Assembly: GCA_019426215.1 (NCBI GenBank)
Contig: CM033401.1
Coordinates: forward strand, 17,799,134-17,863,133
Source of the DNA: Buddleja alternifolia
Taxonomy: Eukaryota > Streptophyta > Magnoliopsida > Lamiales > Scrophulariaceae
Length of the DNA stretch: 64,000 nt
Direction: 5' to 3'
Part shown: positions 9,864 through 22,941 of the stretch, in pieces
Layout of the letters: every line of letters starts with the position of its first letter
Position numbering within the stretch: position 1 is the stretch's first letter
The notes under the pieces: model-generated
Database searches by the model: none
Told to the model about the DNA's origin: nothing
Seen by the model: the letters and a program-made list of their open reading frames with translations, nothing else
Position numbers and translations under genes: made by a program

Positions 9864-12644
9864 AATTCCTTGAAGCTTCGTTCAATTTTTTGATCCGAAT
9901 AACGAAAACACGTTGTCCCTAAATAATCATGCCAATTGATTGACAGAAAAATCTCGTCTTTTCTCCTTGATAACCGACGGCAAGTTGCTAGGAGAGAGGG
10001 AGGAGTTTTCCATTTTTCTTTTCTAAGAGAGTTATGTGAATAATGAATTCATCTAGGTCAAAAGTCAAGTGATGTGTTATATATTACTTGACTTGTTGAC
10101 CAAGACAAAATCAAGAGTCCAAGTTAGGCATCCTAATGGATGCCCAACCCACCCATATGAGGCGTCCATATAGACCCTCTTATTTGGCTCAACTTGTCTC
10201 TTGTTTTAATTAATTATTTATTATATCCAATTAATTAATTAATTAACCAAATTAATTAGATAAATTAATTCGTTAATTTATTTTCTTAAGAAATTAATTA
10301 ATAATTAATCTTATCTTTATAATTAATTATCTCATCTAATGAGCAATTAATTAATCATATATAATTTATCCCATAAATTAAATCTCATAGAATAAAATAG
10401 AAATTCTTTTTTATTTTCTTTATCAATCCTTTAGCACGACTCTTTAGGTTCATTCGTTTGGCAATGAGAGGAATCCAAATGAAGTGGGTAACACCTAGCC
10501 AGTCACGTGACCCATTCGTAGCCCAAACGAATTCAAATAAATGGATCATTCCACAACCTTCCAATTATAAATTTCGTATACGTATAAACCCTTTGTTCAT
10601 GTGTCCCATTCAAGTGAGAGTCAGAGTGATGTCTAACTCACTGAACTTGACTAATAGGGTTGAGAATTACGTGTTTTATAATCCTTTATTTGTGTGATTT
10701 TCATAGAATTGAGTACAGTTTTATACCACATATGCGTGTAATCTGTCTATTTTGAGTATCCAGGTATAAATCGTGACATTGGAGACAAAAGGATGAAAAA
10801 AAAACAGTAAAGAATGAAATTTCAGAGCAAAAAGCAGAAAATCGCTGAAGTTAACGTTCAAACGTGAGGAACGTGAGGAACGCGACGTTCGTACGTTGTG
10901 AAGTCTAATGCGCGAACGTTGAGACGTGTAACGCACGGACGCCAAGAGCAATACATTGATATCGGTAGAACAGTTTTGGAAATTTGCAAACTCTAAACCT
11001 ACACGGACTCTTCCCAATTCACGCCTACAAATACAAACTGATGTCGTAGGGTTAAAGAGCAGCATTTTTTAGAGTCTTTCCAGCAATCTTCTCGCACGAA
11101 AAGAGAGAGAGAGATACTTAGATTAGAACTTTATTCTTTGTAATTCTCCATAGTAATTAGAGGAAGATTGAAAGAAAAAGAAGAAAAGTTTCTACATTGA
11201 AGACTAAGGCCATGAGTTCAGTAGTTAGTTTTTATGTTATAAGTAGCTAAATTTGTAGACTAAGGCCATGCTTAGGCCAAATTATGATTTTTGAGTTATA
11301 GAAAGTATTTCTCGTATGAATGATTTATATTGCTATGTGTTCTAATCTTGTTCTTAATACTTCGTGTGTTTGGCCAACATATTTAAGATTTTATGCTTAG
11401 TATCTATTCGAGAGAAAGTAAATTAAGGTGCAAAAGGGATTAATAACATCTTCTAAGTCAATTATGCTAGGGATAGCTACATACTCCAGATGCTATTAGC
11501 CGGATTTATTTGAAAGAATCTGAATTAATCAGGGGAAAATTCTAGTTTTTAATACAAACAAGAGAGATTGGTACACCCAATCTAGTATAGATTATCATGA
11601 GTGAGGGATCCGCGTGATAATAATCTTAAGAAATTTTCCACCTTAACAATATTTATCTGAAATATGAGAATACTTATATAACGAGATTTGATTAATTTGT
11701 GTTGACGCATGTGTCTTAGTTACTTTTTATTCATTGGTTTTCACATATCTTTAATATTTTTTTAATATATTTTATGATTTATTTTTCTTTGAGTTTACAA
11801 TTACTTGAGTTAATTTACTGTTTTCGCTATAACACAAATCTCTGTGGGTTCGACATCTCGGACTTAATCGTCCACTCTATTACTACACACGATCAGTCCT
11901 CTTGCTGTTAAATACACGACTGGGTTATCGCGCATCATTCACCATATGTATTAATTATAATAATATGAGATTTAGTACGTTGCATAATCGTCTCTATTAC
12001 GTTTGCCAAAGAATTTGATCTCCATTATCTATAGTCACATAGGACACTTTCTCATTCACTTATGAGAGAACAAATCCCATGTTAGTTATCAGCTAAAACT
12101 ACCAATTACCCATCAAGCCGCATTTTGAGGTCAACCCCACCAACGGGTGAATTGGGTCTAACTACTCTAATGATAGACGTGATGTCACAAGTGTAACTTC
12201 AGCCTGATACTTCAGGTCAAAGGTTCACCTATACTTATTATGAATAATCAGTTTTGTCATTGACAGTTACAGAGTGAATACCCATATGACAGAACTGATG
12301 CGAGTCGTGTTAGAGCATATCAGTTCCACTGATGTGCCTACAACCTTAAGCTCCCACCATCATATGGTGTTCGACTGGCACTCCCATGTCAAAGCTCAGA
12401 TTGTACAAGTATTCCTAGTCATTATTTGTCCATTAAAGACTTTCATATTATTTGCGAACTTATTTAAGTAATCAAGATCAAAATGAAAACATGGACAAAA
12501 TGTTTTACACTACTTATAGATGCAGATAAGATTTAAGTGAAAACAAAACAATGTCTTTTATTAATATAAGATAATAAGTTTATTACAAGTAAGGTGCCCT
12601 ATCATTCTATCCTCTATGGCATCTGAGGGCATAATTCTAATACA
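9864..12644 (-). mobile_element. Copia-like LTR Z1, split by solo LTR S
   Basis: Positions 9864-10651 and 11938-12644 align end to end with LTR Z2 (about 16180-17230 and 19713-20167). Shared phrases include GACCGACGGCAAG/GACCGACGGCTAG, the core around 10430-10625, and CCTGATACTTCAGGTCA. The minus-strand 5' terminus lies near 12644 (ATAATTCTAATACA, compared with CCTAACA in Z2). The other terminus is lost where element Y abuts at 9863. Non-coding. Confidence 0.65.
10652..11937 (+). mobile_element. Solo LTR S, Ty3/gypsy-type
   Basis: Comparison with the uninterrupted Z2 gives the insertion limits. The flanks are TTGAC (10647-10651) and TTCAC (11938-11942), a 5-bp duplication with one mismatch. 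The element ends GCGCATCA and starts TAATAGGG, with the expected TG decayed to TA. Near the end it has CTGTGGGTTCGAC and CTCTTGCTGTT, the same U5 layout as the gypsy LTR at 1440-2799 read on its own strand. A purine/GA run lies at about 11100-11115. There is no internal region, so it is a solo LTR. Confidence 0.65.
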
Positions 12645-12826
12645 GAGGTGATACCATTTGATCCAAGAGATTGTTGATAGAGATGACATGTGCATGGAAC
12701 GAGTCAATGCAACGGAGAACATGGTGAATCCACTAACTGAGTTCTTGTCTCCTATCGTTTAGAAGGACATCTTGAGAAGATGGGTCTTAGATACAAAAGA
12801 GATTGTCTCTAATGTAAGTGGGAAAT
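12645..12826 (+). pseudogene. RNase H tail of copia element V, with polypurine tract
   Basis: One frame reads about EIVDRDDMCMERVNAT then ENMVNPLTEFLSPIV, a stop (TAG), then KDIL. This corresponds to the C-terminal end of copia RNase H (compare TSAENVADPLTKPL in element U at 37850-37890). The frame is broken by a stop and the rest of pol is absent, because Z1 sits directly to the left. The purine run GTAAGTGGGAAA before 12827 is the polypurine tract for the 3' LTR. Confidence 0.65.
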
Positions 12827-15043
12827 TGTTAGAACAGTGTCGTGCGAGCCAATCCTAGATAAGCTTTCTTTATCTCTTCTTGTAATAAACAATTTCATTT
12901 TACATTATATTAATAAAAAGCCATTTCTTCATCTTGTGTTTATTGTTTATAACTATATGATGAAGTCCTTAGAATTCACACATAACTATGGGACTTGATA
13001 TTTCATTGGATGAATACCATAAAGCAAGTCTCTAAGACTGTGATTTCTAAATACTATCCAAGTCATAGAATTATCAAGATGGAACATTGATAATTTGGAT
13101 AGACTTGCGCCTATGATACACACTCTTAATTAGAGAATGCCTTGTTTTATAGACATTAGTGTAGTTAACACAAATGCAAATACGCGGGTGCTTGTTGAAA
13201 ACAAGTTCACTGATCACCCTGACTGAAACTTCCTAAATTGGAATTATTTCTATATATGTCGATTTCGGAGTTTCTTAATCACAATAGTGCAAGATTAATT
13301 CTTTGACTTGAGTCATCACAGTAATCTTATATATTGACTCACTGCACTTTGACTCCTGTGCCAGTTCTTTTACAAGGCACATATAGAATGGTGATTGGGT
13401 GTAGTGACTCGTATATACAGGTTGGTGCTGACAACAAAGGATCCATCACTTGTCTATATGAATAAGCAAATTTCCTATAATATTCTATGTTTTTTGACTG
13501 AGTTAGTCATTGGCCAAGGCAAGTAATTAATTAATTAAGAAATGAGTTTCTTGAATTAATTAATCACTAGTTAAACACTCTTGAATTGTTAAGGTTGAAT
13601 TTACAAGAATCTCGACCAATAAGATTCCTCGATCCTTAATTCAATTGGGAAATTAGATGATGGAAGAATCTCACTTGCATGGAATGCACGATTGGAAATG
13701 TTCACTTTGAATCGCCTATATCTAGGTCTTCAAGATAAGTAGGTGGCAACTTTTCTTTGATTTGTGGGTATCTTATATTTAATGGAGATTAAATAATAAG
13801 ATGGTTAATTAATAGTGTTTAATTAATCAAAGCAATTTAATTGTCCAAATTATATCATAAAGGTTATGAACCCACTAATAATATGTTTGTGAACCTAAAG
13901 GGTCACACACAATACTCGGACAAATCCATTTCTTAACTATAGGAATCTAATTCAAAGTAGTTGAATTAATATATTAATTAATTAGATTTATTAATTAAGA
14001 CTTTTATTTATTCAAGTGTTGGATAGATGAATTAATTAAGTTGATAAGATCAATTTATTAAGTTTAAGTCTAGAAAGCATTCAATTAATTGGAAGGGACT
14101 TTTAATTAATCTAGTATGGGGGATTAATTATTGAAAGACTATTTGAATAAGCCTTGGTTGAAAGTTAGGAGAAAAAATTAATAATTAAAGGATTTTAATT
14201 AAATTTTTTAAATTAGGTTTTTTAGAGAGAAAGAATTCCTTTTAAAGATAGGTATAGGATTCCTATTAGATAAGTAAGGTTCCTAATAAATAAGAATTTA
14301 TCTTGTATGAGGAAACTAATTAAAGTAGAGTTCTATTTAGGTAATACTTAGTCCTCTACTCCTACAAGGAAAAGAATTAATGTAGAAGAGTTCTACATAG
14401 GAAAGAATTACAAGGACCTAGTCATATACATAGGACATGTAGGGAACGAAAATTTCATCCTTTCACAAGCCAAATTTTTCGTTCCTCTCTCAAGAAAAAT
14501 CGTCCTCTCTTTCTCACATACATGTTCTTGAGTTTTTGATTATTTATCAAGATCTTGAATTCAATAACTCTTCCAAAATACTTTGAGAAGTAATTTTTTG
14601 CTTTCACCTTAATCTCGCACACTATTCTTTAGAGTTGGAATAAACGTTTATAGATCAACCTAGCTAAAGATTATAAACGAGCGGGTATCCGGGGTGTTAG
14701 GAGAAACACTTGGGTCTCTGAAGTGAATCAAAAATCCGGGCAAGGGTAAATTTTGGTGGAGGAATTTGAAATCTTCATCAAGGGAAAAATGAGGCAGTTG
14801 ACTCAAGGAACGAGGAGCAAGCGATGGAGCTTATGTTTAAGAAGAAGAAGTTTTTTAATTTTTACAAAAAATCGAATAAGATAAGATCTTTTTTATTAAA
14901 GTTTTAGATAACTAGTGTAGAAATGCACAATCCTATGATACGTGATAAGCCCATAGGATTAATAAACTCACATGTTTAACCACTAAAAACTAAAATTTTA
15001 ATTTTCCGCTGGCTTATTCGGGCTATATGTATGTTTCCCAACA
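12827..15043 (+). mobile_element. 3' LTR of copia element V
   Basis: It begins TGTTAGAACAGTGTCG directly after the RNase H tail and polypurine tract, and ends TATGTTTCCCAACA. At about 2.2 kb it is the longest LTR in the window. It is AT-rich with many TTAATTAATT words and no coding capacity. The right flank starts AAAAAGTGC. The uninterrupted relatives at 46562 and 56125 read CCAAAAAGTGC, so V was inserted in that sequence. Confidence 0.75.
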
Positions 15044-15395
15044 AAAAAGTGCAGAGGTTCATGGAATATAGTTTCTTTGAATCTATTTATTGTTTTATTC
15101 CCATTATTGCATTACTCTATTCCAATGTCATTTTCCAATGAAAGGTGCATTCATCGACAAGGCAAATTTTGGCTTCAGGAGTATCCAAATTAAATTACAA
15201 ATGTTCATAAGTTTGCTCGTGGATTAAAAGAAAAACAAGAAAAAACACACTATATGAAATGGTATGGACTCTTAAACTTCTAAATCAAGTAATTGAGACT
15301 CGTTTTCCAGGTTCAATTAGTTTCCTCATAATTCACTAACATTTGACTTTTTTAACTTTTATTGCCTAATGATTTCAATTCTTACTTTAACAAAT
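15044..15395 (+). repeat. Orphan fragment of the bZIP downstream region (third copy)
   Basis: The sequence is collinear with 46562-46910 and 56125-56470, both about 0.6 kb downstream of the bZIP stop codons. Shared stretches include ATAGYTTCTTTGAATC, CATTATTGCATTA and ATGAAATGGTATGGAC. It resembles copy 2 more (AGAAAAACAAGAAAAAACACAC). No bZIP exon accompanies it. LTR V borders it on the left and element X1 on the right. Confidence 0.75.
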
Positions 15396-15991
15396 CAGGT
15401 GATTAAGTTCATTAATAAATCAGGGGAGTTGCAACCCTTTAATGATATATGGCTCACTAAATTTATTAAAGTGGCAATCCTTGCCAACACTGTCACACAT
15501 GCGATTCAATTTTCAGTTTGGTTCATAGATCACGTGACGGCAACCCTTTAATGATATATAAGTTGTGATCTATCTGAACTTGGGCCCATCAACTCCCATC
15601 AATCTAATAATTGAATTCCATCTTGCAATCCTCTATCGATATATGAGATGGAATTTGTTTCAACTGATCTCGTCAAATGCACTTAGAAAATTTAAATAAA
15701 CGTCACAATGCATAACCCCCACTTACTGGGAAAATATTATCCATTTAGGCATTAATTTAATTCTTATAAGTTCGACGGAGAGCCGGGACATCCAAATCCC
15801 TTTTATTTTAAATTCAGTATTATTCCAATGGGAGAATTTTTTATTTATTTGGTCTCACATTGCACATTATCCATTTATAGCGCCCATATATGGATTATAA
15901 TAATAGAAAATGCCTAGCAATTCTATCACACATGCTTTCCATGGACTTATCTAGATTGAGTCAAGCCAAAGGCACAATCGTGGGTCAGGAG
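15396..15991 (-). mobile_element. Distal leader of copia element X1
   Basis: Read on the minus strand this matches the leader of element U (about 28340-28690). Both have AAGTGCATTTGA, GATTGCAAGAT, GGAGTTGATGGG and GAGCCATATATC in the same order. It connects to 20168 onward once solo LTR Z2 is removed: the joined flank around CAATCGTGGGT also occurs in X2 at 50019-50030. A 20-bp phrase about CAACCCTTTAATGATATAT is repeated at 15436 and 15541. Non-coding. Confidence 0.6.
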
Positions 15992-17230
15992 TGTTGGGTT
16001 TCACGAAAAATACATAGCGGAATAAAAATTCACCCATAGTGTCATCTTGATTTGCATATATGAATCATAAAACTCACTAAAACTTACCCGTTGTAGCAAA
16101 GTGGTTGGACTGCTCTTCTTCAAAATCTGAATTCCGTGTAGAGTTGATATCTCCAATCGTCGTATAATTTAGCCTTCTTGAAATCTGATCCGAACAACGA
16201 ACTTACATTGTCTCTAAATTATCATGCGGATTGATGAAGAAAAATTTCCCCTTCTTGACCGACGGCTAGTGTATGGAGATAGAGGGAGAAGTTTTTCTTT
16301 TTCCTTTTAGGAGAGTTGTGAATTGTGTAATTCTCTTCTAGGTCAAAAGTCTTAAGTGATGTATTTAATATCACTTTACTTGTTGACTAAGACTAGACTC
16401 TAGAGCCCATGTTAGGCATCGAAGTGGACGCCCAACTTATCATTTGGACGCCCTCCACTTGGCTCGGTTCTTCTTGTATTTTTAATTAATTCTCTATTAT
16501 TTAATCAATTATTTATTATATCCAATATATAAATAAATTAATTAAATAACCAAATTCGTTAGATAAATTAATTCATTAAATTATTTCCTCAAGAAATTAA
16601 TTAATAATTAATCTTATCCATTTAATTAATTATCTCATCTAATGAGCAATTAATTAACCACATTTATTTTATCCCATAAATTAAATCTCCTAATTACAAA
16701 TAGAAAAATTATTTTATTTTTCTTTACCAATCTTTTAGCGCGACTCTTTAAATTCATTTCGTTTGGCGATGGGAGGAATCCAAAGAAAGACGTGGCCCAC
16801 TTCATAGCTCTAACTAAATCGAATGAATGGATCATTTCACAACCTTCCAATCGTGAATGTCGTATATGTATAAACCTTTTGTTCATGTGTCCCAGTCAAG
16901 TGAGAGTCACGGTAAAGTCAAACTCACTGAACTTGACCATATGTATTAATTATAATAATACGAAATCATTGAATTCATTTTTGTGCCTCGCACAAACAAC
17001 ACTATTGCTTTGGCTAATGACCTTGATCTCTAATATCTATAATCACATAGGACACTTTCTCATTCACTTATGCGAGAACAAATCCCTTATTAGTTATTAG
17101 CTAAGACTATCACTTCCCATCAAGCTGCATTTCGAGGTCAACCCCACCAACGTGTGAATTGGGTCTAACTACTCTAATGAGAGACTTGACGTCACAAGTG
17201 TATCTTCAGCCTGATACTTCAGGTCATAGG

Positions 17231-19094
17231 TGTTAGGTTAATGTCCTCAAATGCCACTAGAGGATTAGTAAATGATAGGACATTATCGATTTGTAATTAT
17301 TTATTAAATCAATCAATAAAAGGCATTATTAGTTGTTTACATTCATATTGGCATTTATATATTGTAATCATCTATAAGTCAATGAACACAAGAGTTAACT
17401 CTCTAAGTCATTATAGGAGTCTAATACTTGTGTACTAAAATAATCTGCAAGTCAAAGATTTTCAATTGGGCGTTGGAAATCATGAAGACTTGTATGATAT
17501 GAGTTTTGACGAGAAAGGTGCCCGTCAATCACTAGGAAGTAGTGAAGAACTCATATCATAGGTGCACTGATGGAGACAGTGGCACTCAGACATGACTCGC
17601 ATCGATTTTGTCACATTGGTTTTCACTCTTTAACAGTCAATGACCGAATTGATTAAATTGTAATAGGTGTGTCTGAACTTTAGACTTGAGGAATCGAGTT
17701 GAAGATATACTTGTGACATTAAGTTCGTCATTAGAATAGGTAGGCCCAATTCACCGGTTGGTGGGGTCAACCTCGAACTGCAATCTAATGGGCAAGTAGT
17801 ATTCTTAACTGATATGCAAGAAAGGATTCGTTCCCTCGTAAGTGAATGAGAAATTATCCTATGCATTTGTAAGTAAGTTAGATCTTAAAGTATTTGGCCA
17901 AAACATTCATTGATCTGAGCTTATTATAAATATAGCATAGTGTTAAGTTAGTGAGTTTGACCAAAACCATGACTCTCACTTAACTAGGATAAGGAAACAA
18001 AGAGTTTGTATTCACACGGTATTTACAAATGGAAAGGTATAAATGATCTAATCATTTCATCTTATTTGGGTTAAAATATGGACCACTTGACTGGCTAGGT
18101 GGGACCCATATTCAATGGAATCCTCCCATTGCCAAATATAAGTGAACCTAAAGAGTCACGCTTAAAAATGAAAAATTAATGAAAAGTGGAATATTTCTTG
18201 TGGGAATATTTTAAGTATTGGATACTTAAAATTAAAAAATAGAATTAATTATTTAGAGGAATAAGTTAATTTATTAATAATTTAATTAATATAATATTTC
18301 TTGGAGAAATAAAATTAATTAAATGAGTTATCTATTATTTAATTGAATTAATTAATTGGATTAAGTTAATTAATTAAATATTAGATTTAACTAAGCACAA
18401 ATTAATACACCATGTGGCATACTAAAACCTAAGAGGAGCGGCCATAAGGGGTTTTAATGGGCATAGTTTGAGTCCAAGACAATAACTTAAGTGATATAAA
18501 TATTGCATTAGTTTTAAGCTTAGGTCATATGTTGCATTACACAACACACAAGAAAAAGAATCCCTCTCCCTCACTCTTACCTAGCTGTCGGTTTCAATAA
18601 GAAAGGAGGAGGAAGATTTTCATCAAGTTTTTTCGGCGAGATGATTTAGAGGCAGAACACTTGGACTGCTCGGATCAAGATTTATTTAGCCGGAGATTTT
18701 TCGCGAAGAATTGAAGAATTAAAATTCGTGGAAATAATCAACCACTTTGCTCCCAACGGGTAATGTGATTTTACCCTATCATACATACGTGTGATTAAAC
18801 CCTGAGATTGACCCTGCGAAGGGAAAATCCAAAAATTTTGGCTATGTTTTGGGATGGTATTTTGGTGAGAAATTTTTGGGGACACATGCATAGTTGATGA
18901 GATTGTGTTTGGTTTTGTTTTGGTGGTTGATTTTTAGATGTTTTTTTGGTGAAATAATGTTTGGTTTTGTTTTCAGATGGAACAAAAGTTATTGTAGCTG
19001 TCAAATCATGAAGTTTTTATCTGTTAAGAATTAGTTAATGATTAAAATTTATAATATAATATTAAGGTTATAATATTAGTTATATGGATGAAAC

Positions 19095-19126
<32 letters not shown>

Positions 19127-19323
19127 CATGTAACAATAGTTGACATATATAAATATATGTTTATCACATTTATTAATATATAAAAATAAATTATTGGATA
19201 TTTATATATATGTATATATATAGTAGTCTATGGTTTATGTATATACAAACAAATACACGGTATATATGTACGAATATATATACACATGATATATAAGGTG
19301 AAATATATTTATGTATATTCTCA

Positions 19324-19361
<38 letters not shown>

Positions 19362-19583
19362 TCATTTATGAATATTACAGAGTAATTTATAAATAGTTAT
19401 GTATTACTGTATACATATATATATACATTGTATATATTATATATACACCACACAAACATTTATAAAATATAGTGTATAGTATATTTTTCTCATAAATATT
19501 GTGTGTGTACAAATGAAGAAATAAGAGAAGAAAAGATGAAGGCAAGAGAGAGAGACGCGCAACAGAGTGAGGAGAGCAGAGAT

Positions 19584-19632
<49 letters not shown>

Positions 19633-19712
19633 AAAAGAGGAGAGAGAGAGTGAGTGAGAGAAAGAGATGAGAGAGAGAGTGTGTCAGGGGAAAGACAGAG
19701 AGAGAGAGAAAA
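17231..19712 (+). mobile_element. LTR fragment T plus microsatellite-rich tail inside Z2
   Basis: An LTR start TGTTAGGTTAATGTCC opens at 17231 on the plus strand. The shared core appears at about 18060-18165 (GACTGGCTAGGTG, CCTCCCATTGCC, AACCTAAAGAGTCACGC). The LTR fades out near 18795 without a CA end. From 18800 the sequence is GT- and TTTTGG-rich, then a long run of microsatellites to about 19705. About 12 bp of Z2 are missing at the junction, so this is not a clean insertion. No gene. Confidence 0.55.
19080..19705. repeat. Microsatellite cluster (TA, AC, GA)
   Basis: TA runs occur at about 19095-19120 and 19340-19362, an AC run at 19325-19345, and a GA-rich tract at about 19560-19710 with long uninterrupted GA runs around 19590-19620. 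The open frame on the minus strand here (Ser/Leu repeats) is a by-product of the GA tract and is not a gene. Confidence 0.85.
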
Positions 19713-20167
19713 CAGTTATTACGAATAATCAATTTTGTCATTTACAGTCACAGACTAAAAACCCATGTAACAGAATCAATGCGAGATCGTGTTCAAGCAT
19801 ATCAATTCCACTGATGTGCCTACAATCTTAAGCTCCCACCATCACAAATGTTCGACTGGCACTCCCATGTTAAAGCTCAGATTGTACAAGTATCCAAGTC
19901 TTTATTTTTTCATTAAAGACTTCATATCACTTGCGAACTAATTAAGTAATCAAGATCAATCTATCTAGAGACAATCTTTCTATCTCTTAGGTAGTAGAGA
20001 GATTGCACTGAAAATATGGACAAATATTTTACACTTCCTATAGATGTAGATAAGATTTATGTGAAAACATAACAATGCCTTCTATTATAAAATAAGAGTA
20101 AGTCATTTACAAGTGAGATGCCCTATATATTCTATCATCTATGGAATCTAAGGACATAATCCTAACA

Positions 20168-22941
20168 AGGGGACCTATAAGATCTAACTTATGTCTAACT
20201 TTAGGTCTTCCAGCTCCGAGCAGATCCTCTTCCAAAAGGTCATATTCTAATTTCATAGAAAAGAATGCATCCTATACATATACATATATCTATGGAAAAT
20301 TAAAATACAAGCGGGGGGGGGGGGGGGTACTAAAAGACCCAATCCAACCTAGAATACAAAATCTGTAAAAAAAAAAAAAAAAACCTAGTCCATGGCAGGC
20401 TTCCGACAATAAACAAGCATCAAAGCATAGTAAAACATTAACTAATATGTCGGAGTACTTTCAAAACAAATAAATTAAAATCTAATTTTAATTATGTGTA
20501 GTTTGGACAATAATAGAATAAATTTAGATTTAATTATAACTTAGTTCAACTTTAATCCTATTTGATAAAAAAATCCAATTTAATTTCAAAATATCAAATT
20601 CCAATTGATTCTGATAGGAAATTTCATGTTAAGATTTTGATGATGACAATTAGGAATTTTGTTAGACCCCAAAGCTATGTACGCTTAAATTTCATAGATA
20701 CTTGTATAAACGTTTGAACATTAGAAATGTATAGGCTCTATTTTATCTTTTACTTTTGACATTCTTAGATCAAGAAGTCGGTTAGATTAAGCGTTTGATA
20801 CTTTCTGAGTGAGCTTATCAAGATGGCGAAATCTGAAGGCTTCAAGCGTCCAAGAAATCAATAGTGAATGAAGTTTGAAGAAGTTTACTCTAAGCGCCTG
20901 ACATGTTCTGAGTGAGGTGTCAAGTAACGAAGACTGAAGACTCCTCAAGCGTCTACACTTCTAAATGAAGTGTGAAGACTTTTCCAAGCGTCCAAACATT
21001 AAATAGACCTCCAGATTAAATGGAACTTTCAGCTCATGAATGAAGCGTCTATCAAATGACAAACATTCTCCTGAAGCGTCAGATCGGAAGGAGTTTAATG
21101 CAAATATTCTCAGAGCATTAAAATCCAACGGGCATTTATTTCAAATGCATTAAATGCTGATAAGAGCATTAAATGTGATAAGCACCTTCAGACATACGGA
21201 GAAGCCACCCTATTGGACTGTCAACCATTCAAAGACTGCAGCACCAACTTTTGTGCAGCAGATTTTCAGGAAAAAGAACAAAAGTTGTTCACTCGCGAAA
21301 GTGAGAGACACGCGCCCTTTCATGTGTCAAACGGACACTTTTTCCAAGAATGTCTATAAATAGGACTTCAACAACAAGCCAAAGATAGAGAACAATTATC
21401 AAGTCGAATTGTTGTTGCATTGAAGTCTCATTCCTTACAATCTCAGAAAAGCCAAACTTTCAAGAAATTATTCTCTTTGCTTTTCTTCCAATCCTGAGAC
21501 AGTCAACCCAATATCTCAAACATTCTTTTCGAAGAAACTACACTACTACTGAGATATTTCCAATGTTTGAACTTCATCAAAATCAAACAAACCCTTTTAG
21601 AAAAACCCCTATCCAAGCCTCGCGATCTGTGTGAAGTCGAAGTTGGATACTTGTCATATTTCTGGGTGAAAGAAGCAAGGGGATTGAAGTGATTTGGAGC
21701 AGAAATTTGTGTGATCAAGGAGCTCAAGTCATCGACATCCATCTCTCCCTAATTTGTAGAAGATTCTGTGTAATTCTTTGAGAATCATTTTAGTGGATTG
21801 CCTCCAAGTGTTCGAGGAGAAGAAGGACGTAGTTGGGATTATACCACCCAACGAACCTTACAAACATTGTGTCATTTACTTTTCAGTCAATTCTTTTATC
21901 TATCATATCATTGTATAAACTGATTAAGTAGAACACAGTCAAAATCTAAGCAACTAAGAAACTTCTTGTGACGCTAAAACTTTTAAAAGAAGACTACAAA
22001 AATGATTCCGCTGTGCTAACACTGATTAAAAGAAGTGAACGCTCAAACCTACTCGGTTAAAGTATTCAATTCTTGAAATCTAAGTTAACTTTAAACACAG
22101 TCTTCATTAGATGCTTTACCAAAGCGCCTATATTTTTAAGTGAACGCTTAAGTCAAGCGTTAGACTCTTCAAGCGTCCAAAAATCATTTTAATACGAAAT
22201 CTTTTGAAGTCGAAAAAGACTTCAGGGTCTATTCAACCCCCCCCCCTTCTAGACCCTTTCGTATGCCACTTGGAACAACAGATTCGACAAAGATTTAATT
22301 CAAAATAAATTTCTTGGTCTAGGATTAATTTTAGTTTCAAATCCAATTTAAAATTAAGAATAAAAATAATTTTAAAAATAATTTTATCTTTTAGTTAATT
22401 TTAAAAAAAAATTAAAATAAATATTTTATTAAATTTTAAAAATTAGGTTGACCCATGGGATTATCCATGAGTCGACCAGTGGGTCAAACCTGATTTAGGT
22501 AATTTAAACAAAAAATTACGGGCCGCGAAGCGACCTGACAGCATGGTCCTCTCCGTGGCCCAGCACACATACACAGCGCCTGCTGGGCATAGCGTTGTGT
22601 GGCTCAAAAGGGCCACACAGCAGCCTGCCAACGGCGCTATGCAAAGCGCCGAAGCACGCGCTGTTCATTAGGCGGCGGCGTCTCGACTTCTCTGAGTCAA
22701 ATTTCATCAACTTTCAAACCACATATTCATGCTCATGTAATAATTCATATTCAATACAAAAAATTGATTTATATTCAAAACATAAAGCATGCAATCGTCT
22801 AACAACATAGATTTAACTTTCAAAAAATAAATCTATACATGAAGAATACTATCCAATAATATTTTTCATTATAAACATAAATTTCCAACATATTCTTATC
22901 GAAAAAATCATTAAAAACCATAAAGTTGGATCTGATACCAC
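20168..22941 (-). mobile_element. Proximal leader and PBS of copia element X1, split by solo LTR B
   Basis: Both halves (20168-20611 and 22281-22941) align with the X2 leader at 50027-51099. Read on the minus strand, a PBS-like TGGTATCAGATCC sits at 22928-22940, just after the LTR, and fits initiator-Met tRNA with one change. A GC-rich island lies at 22515-22690. Runs of G (20313-20327) and A (20367-20383) are present. No gag start was found, so the element is cut before its coding part. Confidence 0.65.
20612..22280 (+). mobile_element. Family-1 solo LTR B
   Basis: It runs from TGATAGGAAATTTCATG to GGAACAACA (1669 bp) and is flanked by a perfect 5-bp target duplication GATTC (20607-20611, 22281-22285). 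Removing it restores a sequence homologous to X2 around 50440. The body matches LTRs A, C and D, including the C-tract hairpin (arms 22224-22230 and 22251-22257) and a cloud of AAGCGTC words. No internal region remains, so it formed by LTR-LTR recombination. Confidence 0.9.

Larger units (their letters stand above)
15992..20167 (-). mobile_element. Solo LTR Z2 (copia-like), broken by T
   Basis: The termini are TGTTGGGTTTCACG at 15992 and CATAATCCTAACA at 20167. The flanks are AGGAG (15987-15991) and AGGGG (20168-20172), a 5-bp duplication with one mismatch. Without the T block (17231-19712) the LTR is about 1.7 kb and collinear with Z1. The shared LTR core lies at about 16735-16925. Only LTR sequence is present, so it is a solo LTR inserted into the leader of X1. 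Confidence 0.65.

Noticed and set aside
15993..16100. Initially taken as the 5' LTR of an element whose internal region is 15400-15990
   Set aside because: No PBS lies next to it, a 5-bp near-duplication flanks the whole Z2 LTR, and the adjacent leader joins across it to 20168, so Z2 is a solo insertion in X1.
19490..19741. Minus-strand frame with long Ser-Leu runs
   Set aside because: It is the translation of a GA microsatellite.
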